Translations under genes and position numbers: made by a program
Part shown: in pieces, positions 32,149 through 40,822 of the stretch
Layout of the letters: the number at the start of each line of letters is the position of its first letter
How positions within the stretch are numbered: position 1 is the first letter of the stretch
Assembly: GCF_002272895.1 (NCBI RefSeq)
Contig: NZ_MLAQ01000008.1
Coordinates: 30,823 to 94,822 of the forward strand
Origin: Helicobacter sp. 12S02232-10
GTDB lineage: Bacteria > Campylobacterota > Campylobacteria > Campylobacterales > Helicobacteraceae
Reading direction: 5' to 3'
DNA length: 64,000 nucleotides
The notes under the pieces: generated by a model
Seen by the model: only the letters and a program-made list of their open reading frames with translations
Told to the model about the DNA's origin: nothing
The model's database searches: none

Positions 32149-33206
32149 TGTGGATAGTTCTTGCATTTTTGATTTTGTCTTTTCTTATTTTTTTTCACGA
32201 ATTGGGACATTTTTTGATTGCCAAGATTTTTGGCGTTCAAGTTGAGGTTTTCAGCATTGGATTTGGCAAAAAGATACTCAGTAAAACTTTTAGGCAGACA
32301 GAATATGCAATTTCAGCGATTCCTCTTGGAGGGTATGTAAAACTCAAGGGGCAAGATGATACCAACCCTTTAGCTAAAAATGGCGATAAAGATAGCTATA
32401 CAAGTAAAAACCCCTTGCAAAGAATTTGTATTTTGCTTGCAGGTCCAGCGTTTAATCTTGTGTTGGCATTTTTGATTTATTGGATTTTGGGGATGGCGGG
32501 TCAAAAAATGGTTTTGCCTGTAATTGGAGAACCCCAGCCTGATATGCCTGCTGCTAAAAGTGATTTGATGCATAATGATCAGATTCTTTCTATTAATGGT
32601 ATCAGAGTCAAAAATTGGAATGAAGTAAATCAGGCTGTAATGGAAGCTAAAGGTGAGATTAAAATTATATTTCAAAGACAGGGAAAAGAAATGCAAACAA
32701 CCATTTTCCCTAAAAAGATGGAATCAAAAAATATTTTTGGAGAAACAATACAAAGGAATTTTATCGGCATTGTTTCAAAGGGAGAAATAGGGGTTGTTCG
32801 CTATGATTTTAAAGATTCTTTCGCCTATGCTCTCAAACAGACCTGGCAAGGAACCAAATTGATTTTGCAAAGTATTGAGAAAATCTTTGTCGGCATTGTC
32901 CCACTTAGCGAAGTAGGAGGTGTGATTAGTATCGTGGATTTTATTTCGCAAGCGACTCAAAGCGGGATTGTGGTTTTGGCTACTTTGGTGGCTTTAATTT
33001 CTGTGAATCTAGGGGTTTTGAATCTACTCCCTATACCTGCTCTTGATGGCGGACAAATTTTATTCAATCTTTATGAAATGATTGCACGAAAGAAAATTTC
33101 TGAAAGAAGCCTTTATTTTCTTACAATTTTTGGATGGGCACTTTTGGCAGGTCTAATGGCTCTTGGTATTTATAATGATGTCCATCGTTTGGTGATTCAC
33201 GGATGA
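32145..33206 (+). CDS. rseP: Site-2 intramembrane zinc protease RseP
   Basis: RseP-type proteases cleave TM segments of regulators and leftover signal peptides. The 353-residue protein has the HExxH site in FFHELGHFL within the first TM segment and the second site NLLPIPALDGGQILF near the end. A PDZ domain lies between (about residues 115-195; ILSINGIRVKNWNEV). Four TM segments fit the family. It is coupled to pgsA upstream and xseA downstream by 4-bp overlaps. Length is shorter than the two-PDZ E. coli form. Confidence 0.93.
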   Translation: MMWIVLAFLILSFLIFFHELGHFLIAKIFGVQVEVFSIGFGKKILSKTFRQTEYAISAIPLGGYVKLKGQDDTNPLAKNGDKDSYTSKNPLQRICILLAGPAFNLVLAFLIYWILGMAGQKMVLPVIGEPQPDMPAAKSDLMHNDQILSINGIRVKNWNEVNQAVMEAKGEIKIIFQRQGKEMQTTIFPKKMESKNIFGETIQRNFIGIVSKGEIGVVRYDFKDSFAYALKQTWQGTKLILQSIEKIFVGIVPLSEVGGVISIVDFISQATQSGIVVLATLVALISVNLGVLNLLPIPALDGGQILFNLYEMIARKKISERSLYFLTIFGWALLAGLMALGIYNDVHRLVIHG

Positions 33207-34471
33207 ATTCTCAAGTCTTAAGCGTCTCTCAGATTAATCTTCAAATTAAGTCTTTGATGGAAACTACCTTTTTGAATGTGAGTGTAGAAGGTGAAATCAG
33301 CAATTTAACCAAGCATACTAGTGGGCATATTTATTTTAGCATCAAAGACGAAAATTCTGCCATCCGTTGTGTTCTTTTTAAAGGGAATGCTTCAAGTTTG
33401 AAATTTGATCTTCAAAGTGGTCAAAAAGTAGTTGTTTATGGAGGTTTGAGTGTTTATGTTCCCAGAGGGGATTACCAGATTGTTTGTAAGACTCTTGAAC
33501 CAAGTGGGGTAGGGGCTTTGACTTTAGCGTATGAGCAGTTAAAAAATAAACTTTATCAAAAGGAATATTTTGATGAGGACAGAAAGAAAAAGCTCCCGCC
33601 ATTCCCCAAAAGGATTGCTTTACTCACTTCAAGTACGGGAGCTGCGATTCAAGATATGAAAAGAGTTGCACAAAATCGATGGCCATTGACTTCCTTGATT
33701 GCTATAAATACTTTAGTTCAAGGAGAGGAAGCAAAGTATGAGCTTGTGAAAAATATCAAATATGCTGATAGCTTTTATGGCACTAAAGATGCTTTTGATG
33801 TGATTGTGGTTGCTAGAGGGGGCGGGAGTATAGAGGATTTATGGGCATTTAATGAAGAGATGGTAGCAGATGCCATATTTGAAGCAAAAACCCCCATTGT
33901 TTCTGCTGTAGGGCACGAAATTGATTTTGTTATCAGTGATTTTGTAGCTGATTTGCGTGCTCCTACCCCTTCTGCTTGTATGGAGATGATTTTGCCTGAT
34001 TTTAAAGATTGGTTGATGCGTTTAGATGATATTGGGAATAATTTGAATCTTAAAATGCGTGATTTATTCCATTTTAAAGAGGATAAGATCAATGTCTTGA
34101 ATGATAATTTTAAACAAGTCAGTTATGAGGTAAGGTTTGATAGAGATCAAAATAAAATTACAGAATTGAAAAATTATTTTGATAAAAGCTTTCAAACTTT
34201 GCTTGATTTTAAAATACAGACTTTTAAAGGTTTAAATTTGAACTTTGCGATGGATTATTTTTTGGAAGCAAAATCAGCAAAAATTAAAGAAAGCTACTTG
34301 TTTTTAGAAAGCAGAGATCCCAAAAATTTCATTCAATCAGGTTATGCCCAAATTTTGCACGAAGGGAAAATTGCTGATCTCTCTTCTCTTCAAAAAGAAG
34401 ATGAAGTAGAGATTTGGAATACTGAAGTTAAAGTTAGTGCAAAGGTCGTTGCAGTTTGGGAAGTTAAATAA
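33203..34471 (+). CDS. xseA: Exodeoxyribonuclease VII large subunit XseA
   Basis: XseA degrades single-stranded DNA with the small subunit XseB, which is not in the window. The 422-residue protein has an N-terminal OB-fold (EGEISNLTKHTSGHIYFSIKD) and the nuclease blocks KRIALLTSSTGAAIQDM, ARGGGSIEDLWAFNEE and VSAVGHEIDFVISDFVADLRAPTPSA. A long coiled-coil region follows, and a final strand domain (GYAQILHEGK). It overlaps the rseP stop by 4 bp. It is convergent with the ankyrin gene, with a 3-bp gap. Confidence 0.95.
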   Translation: MNSQVLSVSQINLQIKSLMETTFLNVSVEGEISNLTKHTSGHIYFSIKDENSAIRCVLFKGNASSLKFDLQSGQKVVVYGGLSVYVPRGDYQIVCKTLEPSGVGALTLAYEQLKNKLYQKEYFDEDRKKKLPPFPKRIALLTSSTGAAIQDMKRVAQNRWPLTSLIAINTLVQGEEAKYELVKNIKYADSFYGTKDAFDVIVVARGGGSIEDLWAFNEEMVADAIFEAKTPIVSAVGHEIDFVISDFVADLRAPTPSACMEMILPDFKDWLMRLDDIGNNLNLKMRDLFHFKEDKINVLNDNFKQVSYEVRFDRDQNKITELKNYFDKSFQTLLDFKIQTFKGLNLNFAMDYFLEAKSAKIKESYLFLESRDPKNFIQSGYAQILHEGKIADLSSLQKEDEVEIWNTEVKVSAKVVAVWEVK

Positions 34472-34474
34472 GCA

Positions 34475-35317
34475 TTACCATACTTGCATTTCGGTTTTGA
34501 TTGTTTTATACATACTTTCTGTGCTTCCATTAATGCTATATTCAATTGCAAAACCATATTGAATTGCTACTCTCCCAGAACGTTTGATTGAAAGACTCTT
34601 GTAAGCTTCTCGCGTAATGGGAAGAGTGCCTATATTGCTTGCAGCTTGGGGAGGAAGCGTGCGGTTAAAACTGGCTTCTGAAATTAGATCGCCATTGATA
34701 TAAAGAGCTGCATAAGTGATGGTGATAAAATCTCTAGTCAGATTGGCTATGCTAAAACCTACAGAACCTTGCCCTATGTTAAAGGCACTTGATGTAAGGA
34801 TAATATCATTGTTACCCACTTTCATAGGAGGGACATTGATTCTAGAGAGTATATAACGTGCAGGGGTATCACCAGTATTATTCTGTACATACATATCTGC
34901 ACCGTATTTCATCAAGAGAGATATCATATTTCCATCTCTTCTACTTACAGCATAATGCAAGGGCGTGTTTCCTCGAATGGAGTCTTTGATATTGGGATCA
35001 GCTCCTTCTTTAAGAAGGATTTGGGCGAATTTAAAATTGCCAAATTGCACCACTTTGTGCAACGCAGTTTCTCCGTGACTTAAGGCATTGATATCAGCCC
35101 CTCTGTTGATAAGCAAGTATAAAATATCCATATTATTTTTGCGTGAGGCATCATATAAAGGTGTGCTTCCCCGAAGGCGTGAATTTACATCTGCTCCTAA
35201 ATCAATACCTTTTCGGACATCTGTGTAATTATTGCTGAAAAGCAGATAATCATATTTATTGGCACTGAGATGGGAAGCAAAAATGCAGAAAATGAGAGAT
35301 AGGAAAATTTTTTTCAT
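34475..35317 (-). CDS. Exported ankyrin-repeat protein
   Basis: This 280-residue protein has a signal peptide (KKIFLSLIFCIFASHLSA) and about four ankyrin repeats between residues 30 and 150. Diagnostic pieces are GSTPLYDASRKNNMDILYLLINRGADINA, GETALHKVVQFGNFKFAQILLKEGADPN and GNTPLHYAVSRRDGNMISLLMKYGADM in outline. The C-terminal half (155-280) is beta-rich and has no known domain. Ankyrin repeats bind proteins, and export points to the periplasm. It lies 2 bp after the HIT gene, at the end of the minus-strand ddl-murF run. Confidence 0.82.
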   Translation of the reverse strand: MKKIFLSLIFCIFASHLSANKYDYLLFSNNYTDVRKGIDLGADVNSRLRGSTPLYDASRKNNMDILYLLINRGADINALSHGETALHKVVQFGNFKFAQILLKEGADPNIKDSIRGNTPLHYAVSRRDGNMISLLMKYGADMYVQNNTGDTPARYILSRINVPPMKVGNNDIILTSSAFNIGQGSVGFSIANLTRDFITITYAALYINGDLISEASFNRTLPPQAASNIGTLPITREAYKSLSIKRSGRVAIQYGFAIEYSINGSTESMYKTIKTEMQVW

Positions 35318-35319
35318 AT

Positions 35320-35808
35320 TTACTCCTTGAGATATTTTTGAGCGAGTTTTTTTATTTTTTCATAAACCTGTTCAAAATCCACACCATAAGTTCTGGATTC
35401 TGCGATTGTGGTAAAGAAGTTCGTGTCTCCAGCATATCGGGGAAGAATATGTAGATGAATATGTTCAGGGATTCCTGCCCCTCCAGCTTGCTTGATATTC
35501 ATACCTAAATTGATACCGCTTGCCCCATATTCATATAAAAGAGAGATGGCTTTTTGAGAAAGTTTGTGGATATGCAACCAATGCTCTTGAGGCAAAAGTT
35601 CCGGAGAATCCGTATGAAAATGAGGAATAATCATAAAATGACCAGGCGTATAAGGGTATCGATTCATCACTGCAAAACAGATTTCATCGCGATAAATCAC
35701 CCTATTTTCTTCATCAAGTTCTTTAGAAAGACTGATTTCACAAAACACGCAACTAGATTTTTTTGATCCGAAATATTCACTTCGCCAAGGGGAGTAAATT
35801 CTATCCAT
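35320..35808 (-). CDS. HIT-family nucleotide hydrolase/transferase
   Basis: This 162-residue protein carries the histidine triad HIHLHILPRY near residue 118 and the upstream HIT block VMNRYPYTPGHFMIIPHFH. An N-terminal CxxC (CVFCEI) and a downstream His could bind zinc. HIT proteins hydrolyse or transfer nucleotides such as Ap4A or adenylated compounds; the substrate is unknown. The N terminus (MDRIYSPWRSEYF) resembles the Ap4A-phosphorylase-like subgroup. It lies 8 bp after murF. Confidence 0.88.
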   Translation of the reverse strand: MDRIYSPWRSEYFGSKKSSCVFCEISLSKELDEENRVIYRDEICFAVMNRYPYTPGHFMIIPHFHTDSPELLPQEHWLHIHKLSQKAISLLYEYGASGINLGMNIKQAGGAGIPEHIHLHILPRYAGDTNFFTTIAESRTYGVDFEQVYEKIKKLAQKYLKE

Positions 35809-35816
35809 ATTGCCTC

Positions 35817-37310
35817 CTAAATGTAGCTTGGAGCGTCGTTTGCAAAAAGAATCAAGTCTTCTTGATGTGTGCTTGCCTTTAATATATTCTCTAATTGGGT
35901 CTTATCTTTGAGAATGATTTTTTGAGGTTTCTGAATGTGATTAGATAGGATTTTTGAATTCAGTTCGCCTGTAATGATGGCAATATCAAATACAGCATCA
36001 ATCGCTTTGGCCAATTCAATGTTAGAAATTTCATCGCTTTCTACAAGTCCGGGAGTGACAATAATTTTTCGCTTTGGATAAAGGCTTGCGAGCCTAATGC
36101 CCTCAAGCATACCTTTAAAATTCCCGTTGAAGCTATCATCAATAATGGTTTTTTGATTGACGCTTAAAAGATTGAGACGATGGGGGACAGATTGCAGTCT
36201 AGAAACAGATTTTTGGATATCTTGAATAGGGATTTTAAAAATATGGGCAATGAGTATGGCAGCACTGATATTGACCACGTTGAATTCTCCTAAAACCTTT
36301 GTTTCAAACTTGTGCCAAGACCCATCTAACTCCATTTCAAAAGAAGTACCATCTAACGTGGCTGAAATATTTTTAATCTTGTTAGGATAAGTTTGAATCA
36401 GGGATTTTTTTTCATCCATAATCGGCTTTGGAATAGGGTTTTTATCATATATCAAAGCTTTTTTGAGTCGCTTGGATTCTAGAAGTTCAAGTTTAGTCTC
36501 AAGGATATTTTCAAATGTTTTGAAATATTCAATGTGTTGCTTGCCGATTTCTCCTATAACTGCATAATGGTGTTGCAAAAAGAAAGCAATTTCTTTGATA
36601 TCGCCTTTTTGTCTTGCTCCAGCTTCTGCAATGTAGATTTCTGTGCCAAAATCTAGGTTTTTATTGACGTCTTCTATAAGACCTTTTAAGGTATTGACAC
36701 TTCTTGGAGAGGCATAAACATTGAATTTGTTTTGAAGGATTTGATACAAGAAGTTTTTAATGCTAGTTTTTCCAAAGCTTCCTGTGATTGCAATGATTTT
36801 TAAAGATGTTATTGATGTCATCATAGCAAGCTTGTCTTTTGCGATTTTAGTGTAACGATTGAGCAATAAGCTTTCATAAAGTTTTGAGAATATATAACCA
36901 AATACTAAAGGCAATAGATAGAGGAAACGCAAGTTTTGATCGAAATTTTTTGAAATTAAAGTGAGCAATTCATTGAAAGCTACAAATGCGAAACAAATGG
37001 CGAAAAATCTTATGACACGCTTGGTGAAAATAAGTTTTTTATCTAATTTAAGAGCCCATAGAGTCAAAAGTGGGATCTCTATAAAATATAAGTAAAAGTA
37101 AAAAATAACATTTTTTTCATATAGTCCTGCGATCAGAAAGACACAAATAGGCAGGACAAAATGGATGAAATGCCATCTTCGTTTATGGTGTTTGGTGATA
37201 ACCCGGTAAAGGCTATAGTTATACCATTGTAAATTTGTGATTAAATAATAGCTGATGCATAAAATAAAAATCCATCTTGAAACGCTATCAATGATGTTTA
37301 GCCAATCCAT
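35817..37310 (-). CDS. murF: UDP-MurNAc-tripeptide-D-Ala-D-Ala ligase MurF with N-terminal membrane region
   Basis: MurF adds D-Ala-D-Ala to the muramyl tripeptide, completing the pentapeptide precursor. The Mur ligase domains begin near residue 170 with ITGSFGKTSIKNF, continue with IYIAEAGARQKGDI and the cell-binding DSFNGNFKGMLEG. The first 160 residues are unusual: four or five hydrophobic segments replace the usual soluble substrate domain. That suggests anchoring to the inner membrane. The total of 497 residues is in the family range. ddl, which makes D-Ala-D-Ala, is upstream in the same run. Confidence 0.87.
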   Translation of the reverse strand: MDWLNIIDSVSRWIFILCISYYLITNLQWYNYSLYRVITKHHKRRWHFIHFVLPICVFLIAGLYEKNVIFYFYLYFIEIPLLTLWALKLDKKLIFTKRVIRFFAICFAFVAFNELLTLISKNFDQNLRFLYLLPLVFGYIFSKLYESLLLNRYTKIAKDKLAMMTSITSLKIIAITGSFGKTSIKNFLYQILQNKFNVYASPRSVNTLKGLIEDVNKNLDFGTEIYIAEAGARQKGDIKEIAFFLQHHYAVIGEIGKQHIEYFKTFENILETKLELLESKRLKKALIYDKNPIPKPIMDEKKSLIQTYPNKIKNISATLDGTSFEMELDGSWHKFETKVLGEFNVVNISAAILIAHIFKIPIQDIQKSVSRLQSVPHRLNLLSVNQKTIIDDSFNGNFKGMLEGIRLASLYPKRKIIVTPGLVESDEISNIELAKAIDAVFDIAIITGELNSKILSNHIQKPQKIILKDKTQLENILKASTHQEDLILFANDAPSYI

Positions 37311-37325
37311 TAAACCCTCCTCACA

Positions 37326-37598
37326 TCATTCTAGAATTTCAAAATGACTGAAATTTTGATCTGCTATGGTTTCGAATTTTACATCTTCAACCTGAGCTTT
37401 GATGGGACCTGTTTTTAGTAAAGATAAAAAATTTTCAAGATGCACCCCATCTCCTTGAGCATAGATTTCTACGCTTCCATCAGAAAGGTTTTTGCTCCAT
37501 CCTGTTATCTTTAATGCATCGGCTTTGGCTTTGGAAAATTTTCGATAGCCAACTCCTTGCACTTTTCCTGTTACTTTAATTTTAAGCGTTTTGATCAT
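37326..37598 (-). CDS. Acylphosphatase
   Basis: This 90-residue protein has the acylphosphatase signature GKVQGVGYRKFSKAKA, in which the Arg binds the phosphate, and NLSDGSVEIYAQG, with the catalytic Asn in the strand before. It hydrolyses acyl phosphates such as carbamoyl phosphate. I chose ATG 37598 (AAGGA 6 bp upstream) over an ATG 27 bp earlier inside the hydrolase gene. It overlaps that gene by 17 bp and precedes murF. Confidence 0.88.
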   Translation of the reverse strand: MIKTLKIKVTGKVQGVGYRKFSKAKADALKITGWSKNLSDGSVEIYAQGDGVHLENFLSLLKTGPIKAQVEDVKFETIADQNFSHFEILE

Positions 37599-38310
37599 CA
37601 AGATTCCTTGAATGGTATTTTTCATCTATTATTTTACCTTGTTTAAGAAAGAAATAATGATCCCCATCAAGAATAAAAAAACGATTTTTTGCAATTAGTT
37701 TTGAAATTTTATATCCTGTTGCTAAAGGGGTCGCCTTGTCTTCTTTGCCCCAAAAGATAGTGGCCTTTTTTGTGCAGTTTGCATAAATAGGTTCAAAATC
37801 TTCTTGAACGACGTTTTTAAAGATTGCATACATTGCTTCATTGAGGTTATTTGCATCAGCACTTCTGAAAATTTTGGTTTTGAGTTTTAAAATTTTAAAT
37901 ATTTTTGCGAGTATGATTTTTATCTTAACCTTAAGGGGTTTAGGCACAAGTATTCCAGATGAGCTTAGAAGTATGATTTCATCATTTTGACACAATAAAG
38001 CCAGCTTTCCTCCGAAACTATGCCCGACTATTAAATCTGCCTTTATGCTGAGTGAGCGTAGAAATGAATCAATGATGTGTGCATATTCATCAGTAGAGAT
38101 AATGATGGAATTTGGCGAGTTTCCAAATCCAGGAAGATCAATATAGCAATGATTAAATTCTGTGAAAACATCTTTAAAAGCAGACTCCATCAATTCTTTA
38201 TTGCTTCCCCAGCCGTGTAAAAAAATGATATTTTTTTTTGCTTGGCGATTATAAAAAGTATAGGCAATTTCAAATGTGTTGTTTTGATAAATAATGGATC
38301 TTTTTGCCAT
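37582..38310 (-). CDS. Alpha/beta-fold hydrolase
   Basis: This 242-residue protein has the alpha/beta hydrolase oxyanion segment FLHGWGSNKELME, the nucleophile elbow VGHSFGGKLALL, and late Asp and His residues (GKEDKATP and GDHYFFLKQG) that can complete the triad. The substrate is unknown; esterase, lipase and C-C hydrolase are all possible. Start ATG 38310 overlaps the ddl stop (TAATG), and its 3' end overlaps the acylphosphatase gene. It stands between ddl and murF as in H. pylori, from memory. Confidence 0.82.
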   Translation of the reverse strand: MAKRSIIYQNNTFEIAYTFYNRQAKKNIIFLHGWGSNKELMESAFKDVFTEFNHCYIDLPGFGNSPNSIIISTDEYAHIIDSFLRSLSIKADLIVGHSFGGKLALLCQNDEIILLSSSGILVPKPLKVKIKIILAKIFKILKLKTKIFRSADANNLNEAMYAIFKNVVQEDFEPIYANCTKKATIFWGKEDKATPLATGYKISKLIAKNRFFILDGDHYFFLKQGKIIDEKYHSRNLDDQNA

Positions 38311-39368
38311 TATTTACCTTTGACTCTTTGAATTTTTTCAATGTATTTGTAAGAAATTTTAATGGGTTCTTTTGTAGGTAGGTGCATACCGAGATTTTCA
38401 AGCGTATTTACAAAATCATCAAAGAGATAGTTGGCCATACTGCCAGGAATCGGATTGATTTCGTTGAGATAGATTTCATTCTCAATGACAAAAAAATCAC
38501 ATCGAATGAGTGCGCCTTCAAATTTGTCGCAATAGATTTTTTTAAAAGCTTCTTTGATTCTTTCTTCGAGATCTTTGGGAATGTCGGCTTTAAGAACTTG
38601 TTCAGTTCGCGCAAAATCAAGGTATTTGTTTTCAAAATCCAACAAATCTTTTTTGCTTGGTTCTTCAATAATAGAAAAAACATATTCATTATCAGCATTA
38701 TTGCCTTCTGCGATTTTACATCCTGCAAGATTATATTCTTTTACACCCTTAATAAAAGGTTCTATCAAGGCTTCTTTATCAAATTCAAAAGCACTATCAA
38801 TAGCATAATCGATTTCATCGGGAGAATCAATGACTGAAACACCAATCGAGCTTCCAAGCCTGTTGGGTTTAATAATCATTGGGAAATCATTCCCGATATC
38901 TCTAGGAGTGTGTTTTCGTAATACTTTGAAAGGAAGTGTTTTTACATCTCTTTCTTTGGCGTATAGTTTTGTAAGGTATTTATTGAAGCTTAAGACACAC
39001 GCTTCAATTCTTGGACCGATGAAAGGTATTTTGTAAAATTCTAAAAGAGAAGCTATTGTCCCATCTTCTCCATCTGCGCCGTGAATCAGGTTGATGAGCA
39101 CTTCTGTTGGAACGGGTTTGCTTCCAAAAAGTGAATGGATGTAAAAACCACCTAATTTCATTTCAATTTGTGCGCACTTCTTATATTCCTGTGAGGAAAA
39201 AAAGTTTGATTTCATATTGTGTGCAGGTATCAGGTAGAAACGATGAGAGGCATCAGCGAAAATAAAATGTTCGATTTTATCCTCCAAGACTTTTTTGAGT
39301 GATATAGCACTCACGATGCTGATTTCGTGCTCCCAGCTGACGCCTCCAAACAGAATACTGAATTTCAA
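38310..39368 (-). CDS. ddl: D-alanine-D-alanine ligase Ddl
   Basis: Ddl joins two D-Ala using ATP for the peptidoglycan stem peptide. The 352-residue ATP-grasp protein starts MKFSILFGGVSWEHEISIVSA and has NLIHGADGEDGTIASLLE. It shows the ATP-binding block FPMIIKPNRLGSSIGVSV and the metal-binding end IYLNEINPIPGSM. Length is normal. It heads the minus-strand run ddl-hydrolase-acylphosphatase-murF-HIT-ankyrin. The start is 273 bp from divergent hydA. Confidence 0.95.
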   Translation of the reverse strand: MKFSILFGGVSWEHEISIVSAISLKKVLEDKIEHFIFADASHRFYLIPAHNMKSNFFSSQEYKKCAQIEMKLGGFYIHSLFGSKPVPTEVLINLIHGADGEDGTIASLLEFYKIPFIGPRIEACVLSFNKYLTKLYAKERDVKTLPFKVLRKHTPRDIGNDFPMIIKPNRLGSSIGVSVIDSPDEIDYAIDSAFEFDKEALIEPFIKGVKEYNLAGCKIAEGNNADNEYVFSIIEEPSKKDLLDFENKYLDFARTEQVLKADIPKDLEERIKEAFKKIYCDKFEGALIRCDFFVIENEIYLNEINPIPGSMANYLFDDFVNTLENLGMHLPTKEPIKISYKYIEKIQRVKGK

Positions 39369-39640
39369 TTTTATCTCCTAATTGGCTTGATCTTTTTTCA
39401 AAGGCTTTTTTGGCGGTTTGAGTTTATCTAAAAATTACTTAATTTATAACAGCACTTGGTTTGTTCAGATATTGCTTGCTACCTTATCAAACATTTACTT
39501 TTTATCTTCATTTTGAAAATATGAAATATATTTCTCATTTATCTTGTTTTGTTAGGAAAAAAGATATAAAGTATCTCTTGCGGAATTCAGATTTTAAAGC
39601 TTTGATACAGAACAACCAAAAATAACACGAGGAACGTAAT

Positions 39641-40810
39641 ATGCAAAAATCAGACAAAGGCGACAACCAGCTGTTTAAACAAATTTCAACTCGATTAGAG
39701 AGACTTTCTAAATTAGATGCACACAATCCCAATAAAAATTTAGATGAAGAATTTCATAAAAAAGGCATAGATAGAAGAGATTTTATGAAATGGGCATCGG
39801 CAATGACGGCTACATTAGCTCTTCCAGCAAGTTTTGCTCCCTTGACTGCCAAGGCAGCTGAAATTGCCAATAGGCTTCCTGTAATTTGGTTGCATATGGC
39901 AGAATGTACCGGTTGTAGCGAAAGTTTATTGCGGACTGAAGACCCAAGTATTGATAGTATTATTTTTGATTATATCAATCTTGAATATCACGAAACAATT
40001 ATGGCTGCAGCGGGTTATCAAGCTGAGCAGAATTTGGAAAATGCTATCAATAAACATAAGGGCAATTATATTTTGATGGTTGAAGGGGGGATTCCTCAAG
40101 GCACAGAATATTTTTTAACCATCGGTGCAGAAGGAGATACAGGAGCAGAAAAATGTAGGCACGCTGCAGAGGGTGCTGCTGCGATATTTGCCATTGGTAC
40201 TTGCTCAAGTTTTGGAGGCGTACAGGCGGCATATCCTAATCCTTCCAATGCGAAGCCTTTAAGTAAAATCATCAATAAGCCCATTATCAACGTTCCTGGT
40301 TGTCCTCCGAGTGAAAAAAATATTGTCGGAAATGTGATGTATTTTATTATGTTTGGAACTTTGCCAGCACTCGATGCTTACAATCGACCCACTTGGGCAT
40401 ATGGGCATAGGATTCACGACTTGTGCGAAAGAAGAGGGCATTTTGATGCTGGTGAATTTGTGCAACAATTTGGAGATCAAAACGCACAGAATGGGTATTG
40501 TCTTTATAAAATGGGTTGCAAAGGACCTTATACATTCAATAACTGCTCCAAGCTTCGCTTTAACTCCCATACAAGTTGGCCTATACAGGCAGGTCACGGT
40601 TGCATAGGTTGTTCAGAGCCAAATTTTTGGGATACAATGAGTCCTTTTGAAGAACCCATTGGTAATAAAATGTTTCATACCGCCTATGATGGTATCGGAG
40701 CAGATAAAACTGCCAATACAATTGGAACTGTGATTTTAGCAGCAACTGCAGTCGGTATTGCCGCTCACGCGGTAGTTTCAAGCCTCGTAAAAAATAAAGA
40801 CGAACAATAA
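39641..40810 (+). CDS. hydA: [NiFe] uptake hydrogenase small subunit HydA
   Basis: The small subunit carries the Fe-S clusters that pass electrons from H2 to cytochrome b. The 389-residue precursor has a Tat signal with Arg45-Arg46 (DRRDFMKWAS) after an unusually long N-region. The proximal cluster motif is ECTGCSESLLR. Further cluster Cys lie in VPGCPPSE, the Cys-rich CLYKMGCKGP, and HGCIGCSEPNFWD. A C-terminal TM helix (TIGTVILAATAVGIAAHAVV) anchors it to the periplasmic face. It starts a five-gene hyd operon, with a 272-bp upstream gap for regulation. Confidence 0.97.
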   Translation: MQKSDKGDNQLFKQISTRLERLSKLDAHNPNKNLDEEFHKKGIDRRDFMKWASAMTATLALPASFAPLTAKAAEIANRLPVIWLHMAECTGCSESLLRTEDPSIDSIIFDYINLEYHETIMAAAGYQAEQNLENAINKHKGNYILMVEGGIPQGTEYFLTIGAEGDTGAEKCRHAAEGAAAIFAIGTCSSFGGVQAAYPNPSNAKPLSKIINKPIINVPGCPPSEKNIVGNVMYFIMFGTLPALDAYNRPTWAYGHRIHDLCERRGHFDAGEFVQQFGDQNAQNGYCLYKMGCKGPYTFNNCSKLRFNSHTSWPIQAGHGCIGCSEPNFWDTMSPFEEPIGNKMFHTAYDGIGADKTANTIGTVILAATAVGIAAHAVVSSLVKNKDEQ

Positions 40811-40822
40811 GGGAGAAATAAA

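Noticed and set aside
32370..32696. 108-residue minus-strand frame inside rseP
   Set aside because: It lies fully within rseP on the other strand and has no family features.
38382..38837. 151-residue open frame on the plus strand opposite ddl
   Set aside because: It is antisense to a well-conserved ddl gene, has a low-complexity Phe/Ile-rich translation and no ribosome-binding site.
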